From Salinibacterium sp. PAMC 21357 (GTDB lineage: Bacteria; Actinomycetota; Actinomycetes; Actinomycetales; Microbacteriaceae), in contig NZ_AHWA01000002.1 in assembly GCF_000247645.1 (NCBI RefSeq), forward strand, positions 124,001 through 188,000: 64,000 nucleotides of DNA, given 5' to 3'. Every line of letters starts with the position of its first letter. The first letter of the stretch is position 1. Positions 33,515 through 43,102 of this stretch are shown one piece after another. The notes under the pieces are model-generated. The model ran no database searches. It was not told the DNA's origin and worked only from the letters and a program-made list of their open reading frames with translations. Made by a program: the position numbers and the translations under genes.

Positions 33515-35338
33515 CTATTTGAGCGAGATTCCTTCGGTCGCCGGTGAGTTCGAGTAGAGCGAATCGATTACGTCAGCAAAATCCGCGAGGATGACGTTGC
33601 GCTTGATCGTCAATTTCGGCGTCAAGTGGCCGCTGGCTTCGGTAAGGTCCGAATCCAAAATGTGGAACTTACGGATCGATTCTGCACGCGAGACTTTCGC
33701 GTTACCGACGTCGATTGCCCGCTGCACCTCTGCGAGCACTGCGGGATGTTTGGCTGCTTGTTCGACGGTCCACGTTGCATCGAGACCGTTGTTGTTCAGC
33801 CAGACGGGCAGCATTTCGTCATCGAGGGTGACAAGCGCCGAAATGAACGGGCGCTGCTCGCCAACGACAACCACTTGCCCAATGATCGGATTTGCGCGGA
33901 TGGGATCCTCGAGTGCCGCCGGAGCTACGTTCTTTCCGCCGGCCGTAACGATGATCTCTTTCTTGCGGCCAGTGATCTCAAGGTAACCTTCGTCATCAAA
34001 TTTGCCGATGTCGCCGGTCTTGAACCATTCGCCGTCGAAGACTTCGGCCGTCGCTTCAGGGTTGTTCCAGTACCCGTCGAAGACACAGACGCCCTTGGCC
34101 TGAATTTCGCCGTCTTCAGCGATTCGTACCGAGACACCGGGAAGCGGTGGCCCGACCTTGCCAATTTTGAAGTTCGATGGCTTGTTGACTGAGATGGGGG
34201 CTGTTGTCTCGGTGAGGCCGTAACCTTCGAGAATGGTCAGCCCCAGGCTGCGATAGAAGTGTCCAAGTCGGAGGCCAAGCGGCGCAGAACCTGAAACGGC
34301 GTATTGCACACGTCCGCCGAGTGCGGCACGAATCTTCGACAGCACGAGGCGGTCGAAGATAGCGAACTGAATCTTCATGCCGAGGGGTACGTGACCGGCA
34401 TCCAGCGCCTTCGAATGCGCGATCGCGACTTCAGCGGCTTTGCGGAAGATCTTGCCTTTGCCGCCAGCTTCCGCCTTCTGTTCAGAAGAGTTGTAAACCT
34501 TCTCGAACACGCGAGGAACGGCCAAGAGGAAGGTCGGCTTGAACGAGGCCATCGATGGCAGCAACAGCTTCGTGTCGGGCTGGTGACCCACTTTGACTCC
34601 ACCGTGGATGCACAGAATCGAAATGAAACGAGCGAAAATGTGTGCCGTAGTGATGAACAGCAGTGTGCTCGAATTAGGGTTCACAACTTCAGGGATGGCC
34701 TTCTGTGAGTTGCGGCACAGCTCGACGAAGTTGGAATGCGTGATGACGCAACCCTTGGGTTTTCCTGTGGTGCCCGACGTGTAAATGAGAGTGGCGAGAT
34801 CGGAACCCTTTGCGAGGTTGCGGCGACGCTCAATTTCTTCGTCGGTGACATCTTTTCCTGAGGCTGCGAGCTTGTCGACGTCGCCGAGGTCAATTTGCCA
34901 GACGTTGACGACAGCAGGAACGTCCGCACGTATCTCGTCGAAGCGCGCAAAGTGATCTGGCGTTTCGGTGATGATTGCGATGGCCCCAGAGTCGATCAGG
35001 TTCCAGTTGATCTGGCTGGGGGAGCTGGTCTCGTAGATGGGAACCAGAACTGCGCCCGCGAACCACGTCGCGAAGTCGATAAGGGTCCACTCATAGCGCG
35101 TTTTGCACATGAGCCCGATTTTGTCACCAGGCTGAATGCCAGCGGCAACAAGGCCCTTAGCAACTGCTTTCACTTGAGCTAGGAACTCAGATGAGGTGAC
35201 ATCGCTCCAGCCGCCATCGGCAGTGGGGAGTGAAAATAGGGCGTTATTTGGCGTAGCCGCTACACGATCTATTAACAGATCGGTCGCGTTCGCTTCCGGG
35301 TCAGCCTTAACAATGGCTGGTACATCAAACTGTTTCAC
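33515..35338 (-). CDS. Long-chain acyl-CoA synthetase, FadD15-like
   Basis: A 607-residue AMP-forming ligase that activates fatty acids with ATP and CoA. The AMP-binding P-loop LIYTSGTTGKPKGCVITHSN lies near 188-207, with YGLTETTAP near 375, TGDIGKFDDEGYLEITGRKKE near 440-460 and the C-terminal lysine region SGHLTPKLTIKRN. A GTG start follows AAGGAG. In M. tuberculosis the homologue FadD15 lies in the same neighbourhood as an acyltransferase (Rv2182c) and AroG, as here. Confidence 0.95.
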   Translation of the reverse strand: MKQFDVPAIVKADPEANATDLLIDRVAATPNNALFSLPTADGGWSDVTSSEFLAQVKAVAKGLVAAGIQPGDKIGLMCKTRYEWTLIDFATWFAGAVLVPIYETSSPSQINWNLIDSGAIAIITETPDHFARFDEIRADVPAVVNVWQIDLGDVDKLAASGKDVTDEEIERRRNLAKGSDLATLIYTSGTTGKPKGCVITHSNFVELCRNSQKAIPEVVNPNSSTLLFITTAHIFARFISILCIHGGVKVGHQPDTKLLLPSMASFKPTFLLAVPRVFEKVYNSSEQKAEAGGKGKIFRKAAEVAIAHSKALDAGHVPLGMKIQFAIFDRLVLSKIRAALGGRVQYAVSGSAPLGLRLGHFYRSLGLTILEGYGLTETTAPISVNKPSNFKIGKVGPPLPGVSVRIAEDGEIQAKGVCVFDGYWNNPEATAEVFDGEWFKTGDIGKFDDEGYLEITGRKKEIIVTAGGKNVAPAALEDPIRANPIIGQVVVVGEQRPFISALVTLDDEMLPVWLNNNGLDATWTVEQAAKHPAVLAEVQRAIDVGNAKVSRAESIRKFHILDSDLTEASGHLTPKLTIKRNVILADFADVIDSLYSNSPATEGISLK

Positions 35339-35501
35339 GGCAACTCCTTTGGCACCGGTAAGGTGGTCTACTCCACTCTAGCTAGGTCTAGCGGGCCAAG
35401 CCATGCGCGCATTGGCGCGGAAGCAGATTTGCACCCGTTTGTGGGGTACGTTCCGGTGCGCGATAGAGTAGTAGCTCCCGCGAGCAGGAGAAAGAGGCAC
35501 C

Positions 35502-36191
35502 ATGTTCTATTGGTTTATGAAGAATCTGGTCGCCGGCCCGATCCTCAAGACAGTGTTTCGTCCGTGGGTGTCGGGGCTAGAGAACCTGCCGCGAAAGGGC
35601 GGTGTGATTCTCGCCAGCAACCATTTGTCGTTTATCGACTCTGTATTTCTCCCGCTGGTGATGGACCGCCGCATATTTTTTCTCGCCAAAAGTGACTATT
35701 TCACTGGCCGTGGGATCAAGGGTTTCTTTTCCCGGGCGTTCTTTAACGGCACCGGGATGCTGCCGATCGATCGTTCCGGAGGTAAAGCCTCTGAAGCGTC
35801 GCTCAATACAGGCCTAGCGGTGCTCGCTAGGGGCGAGGTACTCGGAATTTACCCCGAGGGCACGAGAAGCCCCGATGGCAAGATGTACCGCGGTCGCACC
35901 GGGGTCGCCCGCATGATCTTAGAGGGCCACGTCCCGGTCGTTCCCGTCGCGATGATCGACACAGAAAAGGTCATGCCCATCGGCACCAAAATTCCCCGGA
36001 TGGGCCGCATCGGAATTGTGTTCGGCGAGCCTCTCGACTTCAGTCGCTTTGAAGGCATGGAGGGCGACCGCTTCATCCTCCGTTCAATCACCGATGAAAT
36101 CATGTACGAATTGAACCGCATTAGCGGTCAGGAGTATGTGGACGTCTATGCCACTTCGGTGAAGGAACGCCCCGCTGCTGGCCGTCGTTGA
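35502..36191 (+). CDS. 1-acyl-sn-glycerol-3-phosphate acyltransferase (PlsC family)
   Basis: A 229-residue membrane-associated acyltransferase making phosphatidic acid from lysophosphatidic acid. The catalytic HX4D motif is SNHLSFIDSVF (His and Asp near 41-46); the substrate-binding YPEGTRSPDGKMY lies near 122-134 and PVVPVAMID follows. GAAAGAGG precedes the ATG. Divergent from fadD, with which it may share acyl-CoA supply. Confidence 0.95.
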   Translation: MFYWFMKNLVAGPILKTVFRPWVSGLENLPRKGGVILASNHLSFIDSVFLPLVMDRRIFFLAKSDYFTGRGIKGFFSRAFFNGTGMLPIDRSGGKASEASLNTGLAVLARGEVLGIYPEGTRSPDGKMYRGRTGVARMILEGHVPVVPVAMIDTEKVMPIGTKIPRMGRIGIVFGEPLDFSRFEGMEGDRFILRSITDEIMYELNRISGQEYVDVYATSVKERPAAGRR

Positions 36192-36281
36192 CTGTGACTT
36201 TGGGGCTCGGATGTGCCGGTAGGCTGATAGAGGGTCACAAGCCCGCCCATCTTCGTAGTAAATGTATAAAGGAATCTCCCT

Positions 36282-37652
36282 GTGGTCGACCCGTCAGAAC
36301 CAGTTGTGCTCGCTGATCCAGCCGTAATTGCTGGTCTCGACAACTGGCGCACTCTCCCCATCAAGCAGCAGCCACAGTGGCCGGATGCTGATGCAGTCGG
36401 AGAAGCGTCGAGCAAGATCGCTTCCCTTCCGCCCCTCGTCTTCGCGGGCGAAGTAGATCGTCTCCGTACTCGTCTAGCACGCGCAGCCCAAGGTGAAGCA
36501 TTCTTGCTCCAGGGCGGCGACTGTGCCGAGACATTTGCTGGCGCTACGGCCCAACAGATTAGCGACCGCGTCAAGACGATTCTGCAGATGGCGGTAGTTC
36601 TCACTTATGGAGCATCAAAGCCCATCGTTAAGATGGGGCGCATGGCTGGCCAGTTTGCTAAGCCGCGCTCGAGTGACTTTGAGACTCGCGGAGATGTCAC
36701 TCTTCCGGCCTACCGTGGTGACATCGTCAATGGCTTCGACTTCACACCGGAGTCGCGGACGGCCGACCCTGCTCGCCTGGTTGAGGGCTACCACACCGCG
36801 GCATCCACTTTGAACCTCATTCGTGCGTTCACGCAGGGTGGCTTTGCCGATCTCCGTCAGGTGCACTCGTGGAACAAGGGCTTCGCTGCCAACCCCGCTA
36901 ATCGCCAGTACGAGAGCCTGGCAAAAGAGATCGACAAGGCGGTTCGCTTCATGGAAGCAGCCGGCGCTGATTTCGATGAGCTCAAGCGCACCGAGTTTTA
37001 CTCGAGCCACGAGGGCTTGCTTATGGACTACGAGCGCCCCATGACGCGAATTGATTCGCGCACGGGAACGCCGTACAACACGAGCGCGCACTTCTTGTGG
37101 ATCGGTGAGCGTACTCGTGACCTCGACGGCGCTCACATCGACTACTTCTCGCGTGTGCGCAACCCGATCGGCGTAAAGCTCGGTCCGTCGACCACTCCTG
37201 AGACGATGAAGCAATTAATCGATAAGCTCGATCCAGACCGTGAGCCTGGTCGTTTGACGTTCATCACTCGAATGGGTGCTGGCAAAATCCGTGATGCTCT
37301 TCCACCCCTGCTTGAAGCCATCAAGGAGATGGAGGCAACGCCGCTGTGGGTCTCTGACCCCATGCACGGCAACGGTCTTACTACGCCCACTGGCTACAAG
37401 ACGCGTCGTTTCGATGACGTTGTTGATGAGGTCAAGGGATTCTTTGAGGCGCACAGAGCAGCGGGAACCTACCCCGGCGGCATCCACATCGAGCTCACCG
37501 GTGACGATGTCACGGAGTGCCTAGGTGGGTCAGAGCAGATCGACGAAGCCACGCTCGCGACTCGTTACGAGTCACTCTGCGATCCCCGTCTCAACCACAT
37601 GCAGTCGCTCGAGTTGGCGTTCCTCGTTGCTGAGGAGCTTCGCGCTTTCTAA
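36282..37652 (+). CDS. aroG: Class II 3-deoxy-7-phosphoheptulonate (DAHP) synthase
   Basis: A 456-residue plant-type DAHP synthase, the first step of the shikimate pathway (phosphoenolpyruvate plus erythrose 4-phosphate). Features: QPQWPDADAVGEASSKIASLP-like start, LQGGDCAETFAGATA near 77-91, KMGRMAGQFAKPRSS, ERPMTRIDSRTGTPYNTSAHFLW and DPMHGNGLTTPTGYKTRRFDD. Allosteric inhibition by aromatic amino acids is known for this class. A GTG start at 36282 follows AAAGGAA; a second, class I enzyme is not in the window. Confidence 0.97.
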   Translation: MVDPSEPVVLADPAVIAGLDNWRTLPIKQQPQWPDADAVGEASSKIASLPPLVFAGEVDRLRTRLARAAQGEAFLLQGGDCAETFAGATAQQISDRVKTILQMAVVLTYGASKPIVKMGRMAGQFAKPRSSDFETRGDVTLPAYRGDIVNGFDFTPESRTADPARLVEGYHTAASTLNLIRAFTQGGFADLRQVHSWNKGFAANPANRQYESLAKEIDKAVRFMEAAGADFDELKRTEFYSSHEGLLMDYERPMTRIDSRTGTPYNTSAHFLWIGERTRDLDGAHIDYFSRVRNPIGVKLGPSTTPETMKQLIDKLDPDREPGRLTFITRMGAGKIRDALPPLLEAIKEMEATPLWVSDPMHGNGLTTPTGYKTRRFDDVVDEVKGFFEAHRAAGTYPGGIHIELTGDDVTECLGGSEQIDEATLATRYESLCDPRLNHMQSLELAFLVAEELRAF

Positions 37653-37675
37653 ACGACTTTGCTTCGAGCAATCAC

Positions 37676-37728
37676 AACGCTCGCCAGTAGTTCTTCACTC
37701 TTGGGTGCTTGAGCCGCTGGCGAGCGTT
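37676..37728. terminator. Putative long-loop terminator
   Basis: AACGCTCGCCAG (37676-37687) pairs perfectly with CTGGCGAGCGTT (37717-37728) across a 29-base loop, just downstream of the DAHP synthase gene and before the convergent kinase gene. The loop is long and the T-run short, so strength is uncertain. Confidence 0.6.
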
Positions 37729-37801
37729 TGTGTATGTTCACGCTGATTCACGCTCGGTGAGAAGGCCGTCCGAAGGAAGCTAAGCGCACCGACGCAGGAC
37801 G

Positions 37802-39769
37802 CTAACCGTAGATGGTGACTTCGGATCCTCGTTTAACCATCTCGCCGCCAGCAGGATCTTGATCGGTGACCTGCGCTGGTGGGAAGCTCCAGAAGATTTG
37901 CTGAATCGACGTATCGACAGTGACGACGAATCCTGCTTCTTCAAGTTCACGCTTCGCCGCAGCGATGTTGTCACCGACGACATCGGGCATCTGCACCAAA
38001 TCTGGACCGCGTGAAATGATGAGTGTTGCGGCATCGCCTTCACGGAAGGTGGGGGCATTGCCGTCACTATCTGCCGCGAGGTCGATTCCCACAACCGTGC
38101 CTTCCGGGCAGTCGTTGAACACTTCGCTACCGCGCTCAGCGCTCAGTCCGACACCGGCCAGGGTTTGTGATGCCTGTTCGAAGGTCGAGCATCCTACGTT
38201 GGGCAATGGCCCGGCAGAGACGATGAGGTGAACATCTTGCAATTCACCATAGGTCTCGGCGCCAAGAATCGACGTAGTTTCGTCGAAGCCAAGAACATCA
38301 ATGACGAGTCCGGCGGCGATCTCCCCGTCAAACTGCTTGATCACAGGTTCTACAAGCGTGAACGGCACAGCCTGGATCGCATCGCGAGCTTCCTGCTCAG
38401 TCATACCGGCGAACGCAGGGACCGCTAAGGGCTGGGGGCCTCGGGAGATCAATAGTGTGATCGGTGAACCATTCGGCACTGTCGCGCCGACTTCTGGTGT
38501 TGAATTAGCAACCAGATCAACCGCGACAACGGGATCGAATGTTTCGCCCAGTTCGTCGCTCACGGTGAGACCTAAGTCTTCCAGGATGGCTCGCGCCTCT
38601 TCGGGGGTCGTGCTCTGAATACTCTCGGGAATTGTCACTTGAGAACCCGGTCCGGAGCCAAAGTACCAACCGGCACCGGCAGCACCGCCGACAAGCAGCA
38701 CGATTAGAACGAGTAGCCACCAGCCTCGTGACTTGCGTTTCGTAGCGCGCGTCGAGAGCGTTGTGGTGTTCTCGGAGACCTGTGTTGGAGCTGGCGCGGC
38801 TACGTGCTGTAGCTCTGCACCGAAGATTTGCGTATCCGCCGTGGAGCCTAATACTTCTGTGGCGGGGGCTGTCGGTAAGACCATTGTGCGCTGCACAGCG
38901 GTGGATGCTGTCGGCGGAAGCGCCGTCATGAGCGAACTGTGCGTTTGGTAGAGCTGGTCGAGCAGCACCCGCGCATCTCGCGGGCGGTCGTCCGGTTCGC
39001 GGGCCGTAGACCACAGCACGAGATCGTCGAGTTCGGCCGGCACCAAGTGGTTGGCAGAACTTGGGCTCGGTACGGCATCATTGGCGTGCTGGTAGGCGAT
39101 TTGCATCGGCTGTTCACCCTTGAAGGGCTGCTCGCCGACAAGCATTTCGTACATCATGATTCCGACGGCGTAGATGTCGCTTCGGGTGTCAGCTACGCCG
39201 CGGGTAACGAGTTCGGGGGAGAGGTAGGCGATTGTGCCGAGTAGTGCTGCTCCGGTTGCCGTGTTTGCGCTTGCGGCACGCGCCAACCCGAAGTCGCCAA
39301 TTTTGATTCGGCCATCGTCTGCGAGCAGAACGTTTTCGGGCTTGAGGTCTCGGTGAACGATGCCGGCTTTATGCGCGGCGGCGAGGCCCGCGAGTACCGC
39401 CTCCATGATGTCAAGTGTCTGCTCGGTGGTGAGGATTCGGTGCTCGAGTAGCAGGTCTCGAAGTGTGATCCCCGGCAAATACTCCATGACGAGGTATGCC
39501 ATGTCGCTGTCTTGACCTTGATCGAAGACGTTGACGACATTGGGATGAGCCAAACGAGCGGATGATCTAGCTTCTTGAACGAACCGTTCTTTAAACTTGC
39601 TGTCGTCGGCAAGGTGGCCGTGCATTATCTTGATGGCGACCTTGCGTTCGAGTCGCAAATCGGTCGCGAGGTACACGGTGGCCATGCCACCGCGGGCGAT
39701 CCGAGAACGGATCTGATACCGACCGTCGAGAAGACGGCCGATCATCGGATCTGTAATGTTCGCACTCAC
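37802..39769 (-). CDS. PASTA-domain Ser/Thr protein kinase
   Basis: A 655-residue transmembrane kinase. The N-terminal Hanks kinase domain (16-280) has the Gly loop IARGGMATVYLA, VAIKIMHG, HRDLKPENVLL, GDFGLARA and an activation loop with Thr-rich TGAALLGTIAYLSPE. A linker and one helix (about 348-370) follow, then four extracellular PASTA repeats that bind peptidoglycan fragments and lipid II. Likely substrates include GarA and division proteins. The GTG start follows CAGGGTGA. The M. tuberculosis gene at this position (pknL) lacks PASTA domains, so the locus differs. It lies 58 bases after the LysM gene. Confidence 0.95.
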   Translation of the reverse strand: MSANITDPMIGRLLDGRYQIRSRIARGGMATVYLATDLRLERKVAIKIMHGHLADDSKFKERFVQEARSSARLAHPNVVNVFDQGQDSDMAYLVMEYLPGITLRDLLLEHRILTTEQTLDIMEAVLAGLAAAHKAGIVHRDLKPENVLLADDGRIKIGDFGLARAASANTATGAALLGTIAYLSPELVTRGVADTRSDIYAVGIMMYEMLVGEQPFKGEQPMQIAYQHANDAVPSPSSANHLVPAELDDLVLWSTAREPDDRPRDARVLLDQLYQTHSSLMTALPPTASTAVQRTMVLPTAPATEVLGSTADTQIFGAELQHVAAPAPTQVSENTTTLSTRATKRKSRGWWLLVLIVLLVGGAAGAGWYFGSGPGSQVTIPESIQSTTPEEARAILEDLGLTVSDELGETFDPVVAVDLVANSTPEVGATVPNGSPITLLISRGPQPLAVPAFAGMTEQEARDAIQAVPFTLVEPVIKQFDGEIAAGLVIDVLGFDETTSILGAETYGELQDVHLIVSAGPLPNVGCSTFEQASQTLAGVGLSAERGSEVFNDCPEGTVVGIDLAADSDGNAPTFREGDAATLIISRGPDLVQMPDVVGDNIAAAKRELEEAGFVVTVDTSIQQIFWSFPPAQVTDQDPAGGEMVKRGSEVTIYG

Positions 39770-39827
39770 CCTGCGAGTCTAAAGTTCAGATCTTCAAGAG
39801 TGCCGCTAGACACGGCTGTTCGACGGG

Positions 39828-41318
39828 TTAGCTGAGTTCTTGCAGCCATGAGCGTGCAGAAGTCTCCCACTTTGCGTATGCATCGGGGTGCCCGGAGATT
39901 TGAACGGCCTGAGCAGCTTGTGTCAGAGTCATGTTCGACCAGCCAGAAATTTCGAGCAGTCCGTGCGTAATTCCCTTGTTGGGGTTGCTGGGCCCGCCGT
40001 AGAAAAGGCGGGCAGCATGTGCTGGTGTTGTGAGCTGTGCGACGGTTCCCCAGCCCGAGCTGGGCCGTTGCTGAAACAGTCCAACGGAGTCGCGGTCGCC
40101 CCAGGTGAGGTTGCGCAGACTTGACTCTTGCATCGCTGTAGCGAGTGCGATGGTGATTCCGTAGTCAGAGACGCCAAGCTCGCGGCCCACCTGAATGATT
40201 GTGAGGGCGTTAGTTCTCATCTCAGCGGTGAGGTAGGTAACGGTGCCGCCACTGCTCGCTGGTGTGGAGCCGGTAGAAGGAACGGTGAGCTTGTCGCCAA
40301 TGTAGATGACACTTGATTGGCTCAGGCCATTGGCGGTGAGGAGCGCTTGCGTTGTGACCCCGAGGCGTTTGGCGATGCCCGAGATAGTGTCGCCGGAGAC
40401 TACGAGATAACTGCTGCCCGCTACGGGCGCAGGAACGGGGGCGGGTGCCGGCGCAGAGACGACAGGTGCGGAGACGACGGGCGCGGGCGCAACTTCGACG
40501 GGCGCAATGTCAACGGGAGCAATTTCAGCTTCGACTGGCGCCGGGGCGGTTGTCTCGGCGTCGTTAGTCGATTCGGCAGTGCCAGCATCCGGAGTTTCAC
40601 CAGCAATGTCGTCACTCGCGAAGTCATACTCTTGAGTATCTTCGGACGGCGCGCTCAGGTTGCCGGGAATAACGATTGTTTGACCAGGGTAGATGATGCT
40701 CGACCAGCCAAGGCCGTTCGCTGACATCACTGAGATAGTCGACACGCCGAATTTGTTGGCGATTCCGCTGACTGTGTCACCAGCGACGATTGTGTACTGA
40801 CCGTTTGTGGTCTTGGTGTGACTCACGCTGGGCAATGGCGCTGCGGTGCCCTTGGTGAGTTTGAGTTCTTGCCCAGGAAAGATCATTGACGACCAGCTCA
40901 GGCCGTTGAGGGCGAGAACGGATGCCGTTGAGAGTCCGTAGCGAGCCGAAATGTCGCTAACGGTGTCGCCAGCGCTCACGGTGTAGCTGGCAGGTGCTGG
41001 GCTCACCACGGTGGCGACAGATGTGCTTGCTGCGGCGAGGGTCTGCGTTGTTGGTTTGTTAGCGCGCTCGGTAGAGAGACGAGGGTCGTTGGGAGTCTTT
41101 GCGTTGACGGGCTCGACTGGTCCGGTGAGATTGAAGGTGGCGGCAGCCAATGTTCCTACAAGGATCACGGGAACGGTGCTCATGATGCTGCGATTCGCGC
41201 GAGCTCGCTGATTCGCGACGCGACGTGCGCGCTCTCCAGCGTTTGCTGCTACTGGAACTAGCCCAGCAAATACGGTGTTGGCGACACTGTCCGTGTCGTC
41301 CATTGTGAAATTTGTCAT
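39828..41318 (-). CDS. LysM-repeat cell wall protein
   Basis: A 496-residue exported or membrane-bound protein. A helix near 45-65 (STVPVILVGTLAAATFNLTG) acts as anchor or signal. Three LysM repeats each carry SYTVSAGDTVSDIS-like openings (near 110, 178 and 308) and bind N-acetylglucosamine chains; a Pro/Ala/Val linker separates the second and third. The last ~130 residues (TNALTIIQVGRELGVSDYG, AMQESSLRNLTWGDRDSVGLFQQRP) look like a lysozyme-like/transglycosylase domain with Glu in MQESS. ATG 41318 with AGAGGAAG upstream is preferred to 41387. It probably hydrolyses or remodels peptidoglycan near the kinase's ligands. Confidence 0.9.
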   Translation of the reverse strand: MTNFTMDDTDSVANTVFAGLVPVAANAGERARRVANQRARANRSIMSTVPVILVGTLAAATFNLTGPVEPVNAKTPNDPRLSTERANKPTTQTLAAASTSVATVVSPAPASYTVSAGDTVSDISARYGLSTASVLALNGLSWSSMIFPGQELKLTKGTAAPLPSVSHTKTTNGQYTIVAGDTVSGIANKFGVSTISVMSANGLGWSSIIYPGQTIVIPGNLSAPSEDTQEYDFASDDIAGETPDAGTAESTNDAETTAPAPVEAEIAPVDIAPVEVAPAPVVSAPVVSAPAPAPVPAPVAGSSYLVVSGDTISGIAKRLGVTTQALLTANGLSQSSVIYIGDKLTVPSTGSTPASSGGTVTYLTAEMRTNALTIIQVGRELGVSDYGITIALATAMQESSLRNLTWGDRDSVGLFQQRPSSGWGTVAQLTTPAHAARLFYGGPSNPNKGITHGLLEISGWSNMTLTQAAQAVQISGHPDAYAKWETSARSWLQELS

Positions 41319-41419
41319 ATTTTCTTCCTCTCCCGGCCCCGAGAAGGTGTGTGTGTAATCACCTAGATCACCGGTCAAATCTGTCACAGAAGGAGTCTCG
41401 TGTCAATCAGTGGGGCTGG

Positions 41420-41446
41420 TGTGACTAATGTGACTGATGTGACTTG
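41420..41446. repeat. Three 9-bp direct repeats in a divergent promoter
   Basis: TGTGACTAA, TGTGACTGA and TGTGACTTG follow each other at 41420-41446, in the 203-base gap between the LysM gene (minus) and the Rv2175c-like gene (plus). Nine-base spacing on one face of the helix suits a repeated regulator site; the protein is unknown. Confidence 0.75.
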
Positions 41447-41521
41447 AGTCGACTCGTGAAATTTCTGCGTATGCGGTGCGAACTGTCAGGTTTCGGCTAC
41501 AGAGCGTGGCACTCTTAAGGG

Positions 41522-41863
41522 GTGACTGAATCACCCGCCACAAATTGGCTCACCGTTCCTGACCTCACCGAGCTGCTCGGACTGAAGGTCAGCCAAGTTC
41601 GCCGTCTCATCGAAGAGGGCGCTCTCCTGGCAAGCAAAGTAGACGGCGTTTGGCAGGTGCCTGATGCGTTCATCGTCGATGGCGCACCGCTTCGAGAGCT
41701 CAGAGGCACCGTCATCGTTCTCGGTGATGCTGGCTTTAGCTCCGAAGAGGCGATGCGCTGGCTGCTCAACAGCGAGCCGAGTTTGGGCGTCTCGCCGGTT
41801 GATGCTTTGCGCGCCGGTAGAAAAGCCGAAGTGCGTCGCGTGGCTCAGGCGCTTGGCTTCTAG
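41522..41863 (+). CDS. Rv2175c-family DNA-binding protein
   Basis: A 113-residue protein with an N-terminal helix-turn-helix (WLTVPDLTELLGLKVSQVRRLIEEGALLA) and a C-terminal Rv2175c domain (LRELRGTVIVLGDAGFSSEEAMRWLL). In M. tuberculosis, Rv2175c is phosphorylated by PknL and loses DNA binding. Here it is divergent from the LysM gene and close to a kinase, as in that genome, so the same control is plausible. A GTG at 41522 is the start. Confidence 0.92.
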   Translation: MTESPATNWLTVPDLTELLGLKVSQVRRLIEEGALLASKVDGVWQVPDAFIVDGAPLRELRGTVIVLGDAGFSSEEAMRWLLNSEPSLGVSPVDALRAGRKAEVRRVAQALGF

Positions 41864-41910
41864 CCTTCTTTTCGCCTGCACCACAGCCTTCTAGACGGTG
41901 CCCTCCGCGT

Positions 41911-43029
41911 CTATGAAGTTCGAGTAGTGGCCGCGGTTGCCAGTTCGAGAAGTCGTGCTCGTGCGGTCGCCGCGAGATTCGAGTTTTCGACCGCCTCACA
42001 CGCACGTTCCAGATTGCGGGCGATAACCTTCTCGATCTGATCCACTGCGCCAGAGTCTTGCAAAGTAGAGCGAAGCATGTCGACCTGATCTGTCGTCAGG
42101 TCAGGATCTCCGAGCAGTTCATCCAGAATCGAGTTCGCGCTAGTCGAGAGTTTCTGGCGCGCAATTGCGATGATCGCGGTGCGTTTGCCTTCGCGCAGAT
42201 CATCTCCGGCCGGCTTTCCCGTTAGTTCTGGATCGCCAAATACGCCCAAGATGTCGTCGCGCAGCTGGAAGGCGACGCCTAACGGAAGCCCAAACGCGCG
42301 CAACGCGGCGATTTGATCGTCGCTGCCGGCGCCAAGGCTCGCACCCAAGGCGAGAGGTGCTTCGACGCTGTATTTCGCTGACTTGTAAATAAGCACGCGC
42401 TGGGCGCGGTCGAGCGCTTCTGACTCTGGGTAGCTTGCCCAAGCGCTCTCGTCGTGAATATCCAGAAACTGACCGGCCATGACCTCCGTGCGCATCGTCA
42501 TGAACTCTTTTCGGGCGGCAAGCGCTGCCGGGCGGGGGAGTAGCGCTATGCCACGACCAAGTAGTTCATCACTCCAGCCCAGGAGGAGATCGCCGAGTAA
42601 TAATGCCGCCGATTCGCCATAAGCCTCAGCATTGCCAGCCCAGTTTCCGTCTACGTGCATCTGTTCGAATCGACGGTGTGCGGCGGGAGCGCCGCGGCGA
42701 GTATCCGAGCGATCCATTATGTCGTCGTGGACGAGAGCCGCGGCGTGAAAAAGTTCCAAGGCTGATGCTGACATGAGAACGCCTGGCAACTCGCGAGCGA
42801 CGGCATCGTCATTGAGGGGGTTCTCTGACGACGGTATTCCGGCGACAGACTGCCAGCCCCAGTAGCAAAACAGGGCGCGGAATCGCTTTCCGCCTGAAAG
42901 AAGCGCACCGCCGACATCCACGAGGGCAGCTAGCTCGGGCGCGATGGCGTTCAGCTCAGCGCGCTTTTCGGCGAGAAAATCGTCGATATTCTGCTGGACA
43001 AGGTCAACTAACTGGTTACTCTCAGGCAC
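41911..43029 (-). CDS. Polyprenyl synthetase (IdsA-like, short-chain prenyl diphosphate synthase)
   Basis: A 372-residue all-helical prenyltransferase. First aspartate-rich motif HDDIMDRSDTRRG near 114-126, preceded by GGKRFRALFCYWGW, second motif QLRDDILGVFGD near 254-265 and GKPAGDDLREGKRT. It extends isoprenoid chains to farnesyl or geranylgeranyl diphosphate, feeding carotenoid, menaquinone or undecaprenyl carriers. Chain length cannot be set by eye. GTG start; convergent with the Rv2175c-like gene. Confidence 0.93.
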   Translation of the reverse strand: MPESNQLVDLVQQNIDDFLAEKRAELNAIAPELAALVDVGGALLSGGKRFRALFCYWGWQSVAGIPSSENPLNDDAVARELPGVLMSASALELFHAAALVHDDIMDRSDTRRGAPAAHRRFEQMHVDGNWAGNAEAYGESAALLLGDLLLGWSDELLGRGIALLPRPAALAARKEFMTMRTEVMAGQFLDIHDESAWASYPESEALDRAQRVLIYKSAKYSVEAPLALGASLGAGSDDQIAALRAFGLPLGVAFQLRDDILGVFGDPELTGKPAGDDLREGKRTAIIAIARQKLSTSANSILDELLGDPDLTTDQVDMLRSTLQDSGAVDQIEKVIARNLERACEAVENSNLAATARARLLELATAATTRTS

Positions 43030-43102
43030 TCGTCTACCCTAGCGACTGAAACGGGGCGTACTATGGAGTAATAGCCGTGAATCCCAAGGAGAGGGGAACG
43101 AA

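Noticed and set aside
36615-37214. 199-codon open frame antisense to DAHP synthase
   Set aside because: Shadow of a conserved enzyme gene.
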